This document shows positions 63,643 through 64,000 of a DNA stretch of 64,000 nt, piece after piece. How positions within the stretch are numbered: position 1 is the stretch's first letter; every line of letters begins with the position of its first letter. The notes under the pieces were generated by a model. That model worked only from the letters and a program-made list of their open reading frames with translations, had not been told where the DNA came from and searched no databases. Source of the stretch: Actinomycetota bacterium (GTDB lineage Bacteria > Actinomycetota > Actinomycetes > Mycobacteriales > Mycobacteriaceae); assembly GCA_018268465.1 (NCBI GenBank), contig JAFDWN010000035.1, forward strand, positions 57,098-121,097. Direction: 5' to 3'. A program made the translations under genes and the position numbers.

Positions 63643-63677
63643 GTGGGTGCTCGCTCCTCGATAGAAAAGTAGTAGAT

Positions 63678-63715
63678 CTGAGACGCCGAAGGGCCGTCCG
63701 AAGACGACCCCTCAG
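63678..63715 (-). terminator. Terminator-like hairpin after the capsid-like gene
   Basis: On the minus strand GGGTCGTC-TTCG-GACGGCCC forms a hairpin with a UUCG loop (63691-63710), closed further out by CTGAG/CTCAG. Confidence 0.6.
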
Positions 63716-63744
63716 CGACTTATTCAGTTGTGGTTCAAGCGGTA

Positions 63745-63975
63745 TCAGGCAGCGTCGTATCCACGGATCACCGCAGCCGGGTGCAGGAACCCGATACCAA
63801 CGCGGGTGATCGCCCGCACGTCGAGGGCGTCATTGTAGAAACCGGAGTCCTTCGACCGGGTCACCTCGGCGTCCTTGCGGAGCACGGTCACAACGCGATC
63901 CTTGGGGATACCCCAGAACAGGGTATTGGCGTCGACAGCAGGCAACGTGTGGACGGGCAGACCGCAAATGGACAA
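63745..63975 (-). pseudogene. Capsid-like protein C-terminus, possibly frame-broken
   Basis: The last ~75 residues of what looks like an HK97-type major capsid protein (IPKDRVVTVLRKDAEVTRSK, then DVRAITRVGIGFLHPAAVIRG). The frame is closed by a TGA at 63979-63981, just four codons before the recognisable part, and the only in-frame start is a TTG at 63975. Either the gene has a frameshift or stop near the window edge, or a short gene starts here. Assignment to capsid is by pattern only. Confidence 0.45.
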
Positions 63976-64000
63976 ATGTCAATGGTCAAGTGGAAGTATC

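Noticed and set aside
1-64000. CRISPR array, rRNA or insertion sequence
   Set aside because: No regularly spaced repeats, no rRNA-like stretch and no transposase gene or flanking inverted repeats were found.

Overview
This window is chromosomal DNA from a high-GC actinomycete, most likely a fast-growing Mycobacterium (Mycolicibacterium). The evidence is a single-chain type I fatty acid synthase followed directly by acpS, an MmpS/MmpL pair, DUF732 and DUF5709 proteins, a cutinase, a FadE5-like acyl-CoA dehydrogenase, and several genes whose start codon sits 6-7 nt after a TANNNT box, the usual mycobacterial leaderless arrangement. The order DUF1906 protein - fas - acpS - M20 peptidase - (MFS, MarR) - bcp 3' end matches, as far as I remember it, Rv2525c-Rv2521 of M. 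tuberculosis.

Layout: 1-2.2 kb carries the end of an SLC13-type anion transporter, a DUF5709 protein, and the end of a leftward acyltransferase-3 / sulfatase / DUF5996 operon (1.3-5.2 kb). From 5.3 to 16 kb are a DUF1345 protein, an MFS transporter, a two-gene amidoligase / asparagine-synthase-like pair that may make a small peptide amide, an MscS channel, and a flippase-like protein with a built-in degenerate kinase. A fadE follows at 16 kb. From 18 to 30 kb a GntR regulator faces a tightly overlapping operon: Tat lipoprotein, four Dpp/Opp ABC subunits, M20 amidohydrolase, class III PLP enzyme, FGGY kinase, and then a DAP-decarboxylase-like enzyme. The set looks like an uncharacterised uptake and catabolic pathway.

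From 30 to 34.7 kb are mmpS-mmpL-DUF732 and a divergent TetR. A cutinase, a short SARP-like regulator coupled to a 38-aa peptide, LtrA, an MFS transporter with a divergent MerR regulator, and a potADBC polyamine ABC operon run to 44.2 kb. The fas locus occupies 44.4-56.7 kb and is followed by a divergent MFS/MarR pair.

From about 58.5 kb to the end of the window lies an integrated phage or satellite element. A large serine integrase starts at the point where the last ~20 codons of bcp (peroxiredoxin) are preserved, which places the left attachment site inside bcp. The element carries a terminase small subunit-like gene, a head-tail connector-like gene, a capsid-like C-terminus and several small orphan genes. 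In this stretch it lacks portal and large terminase genes, so it resembles the small phiRv1/phiRv2-type elements more than a full phage. The right end lies outside the window.

Two copies of a 62-nt palindromic repeat (41785 and 55301) sit in intergenic gaps and appear to belong to a dispersed family. No rRNA, tRNA or CRISPR array was recognised.
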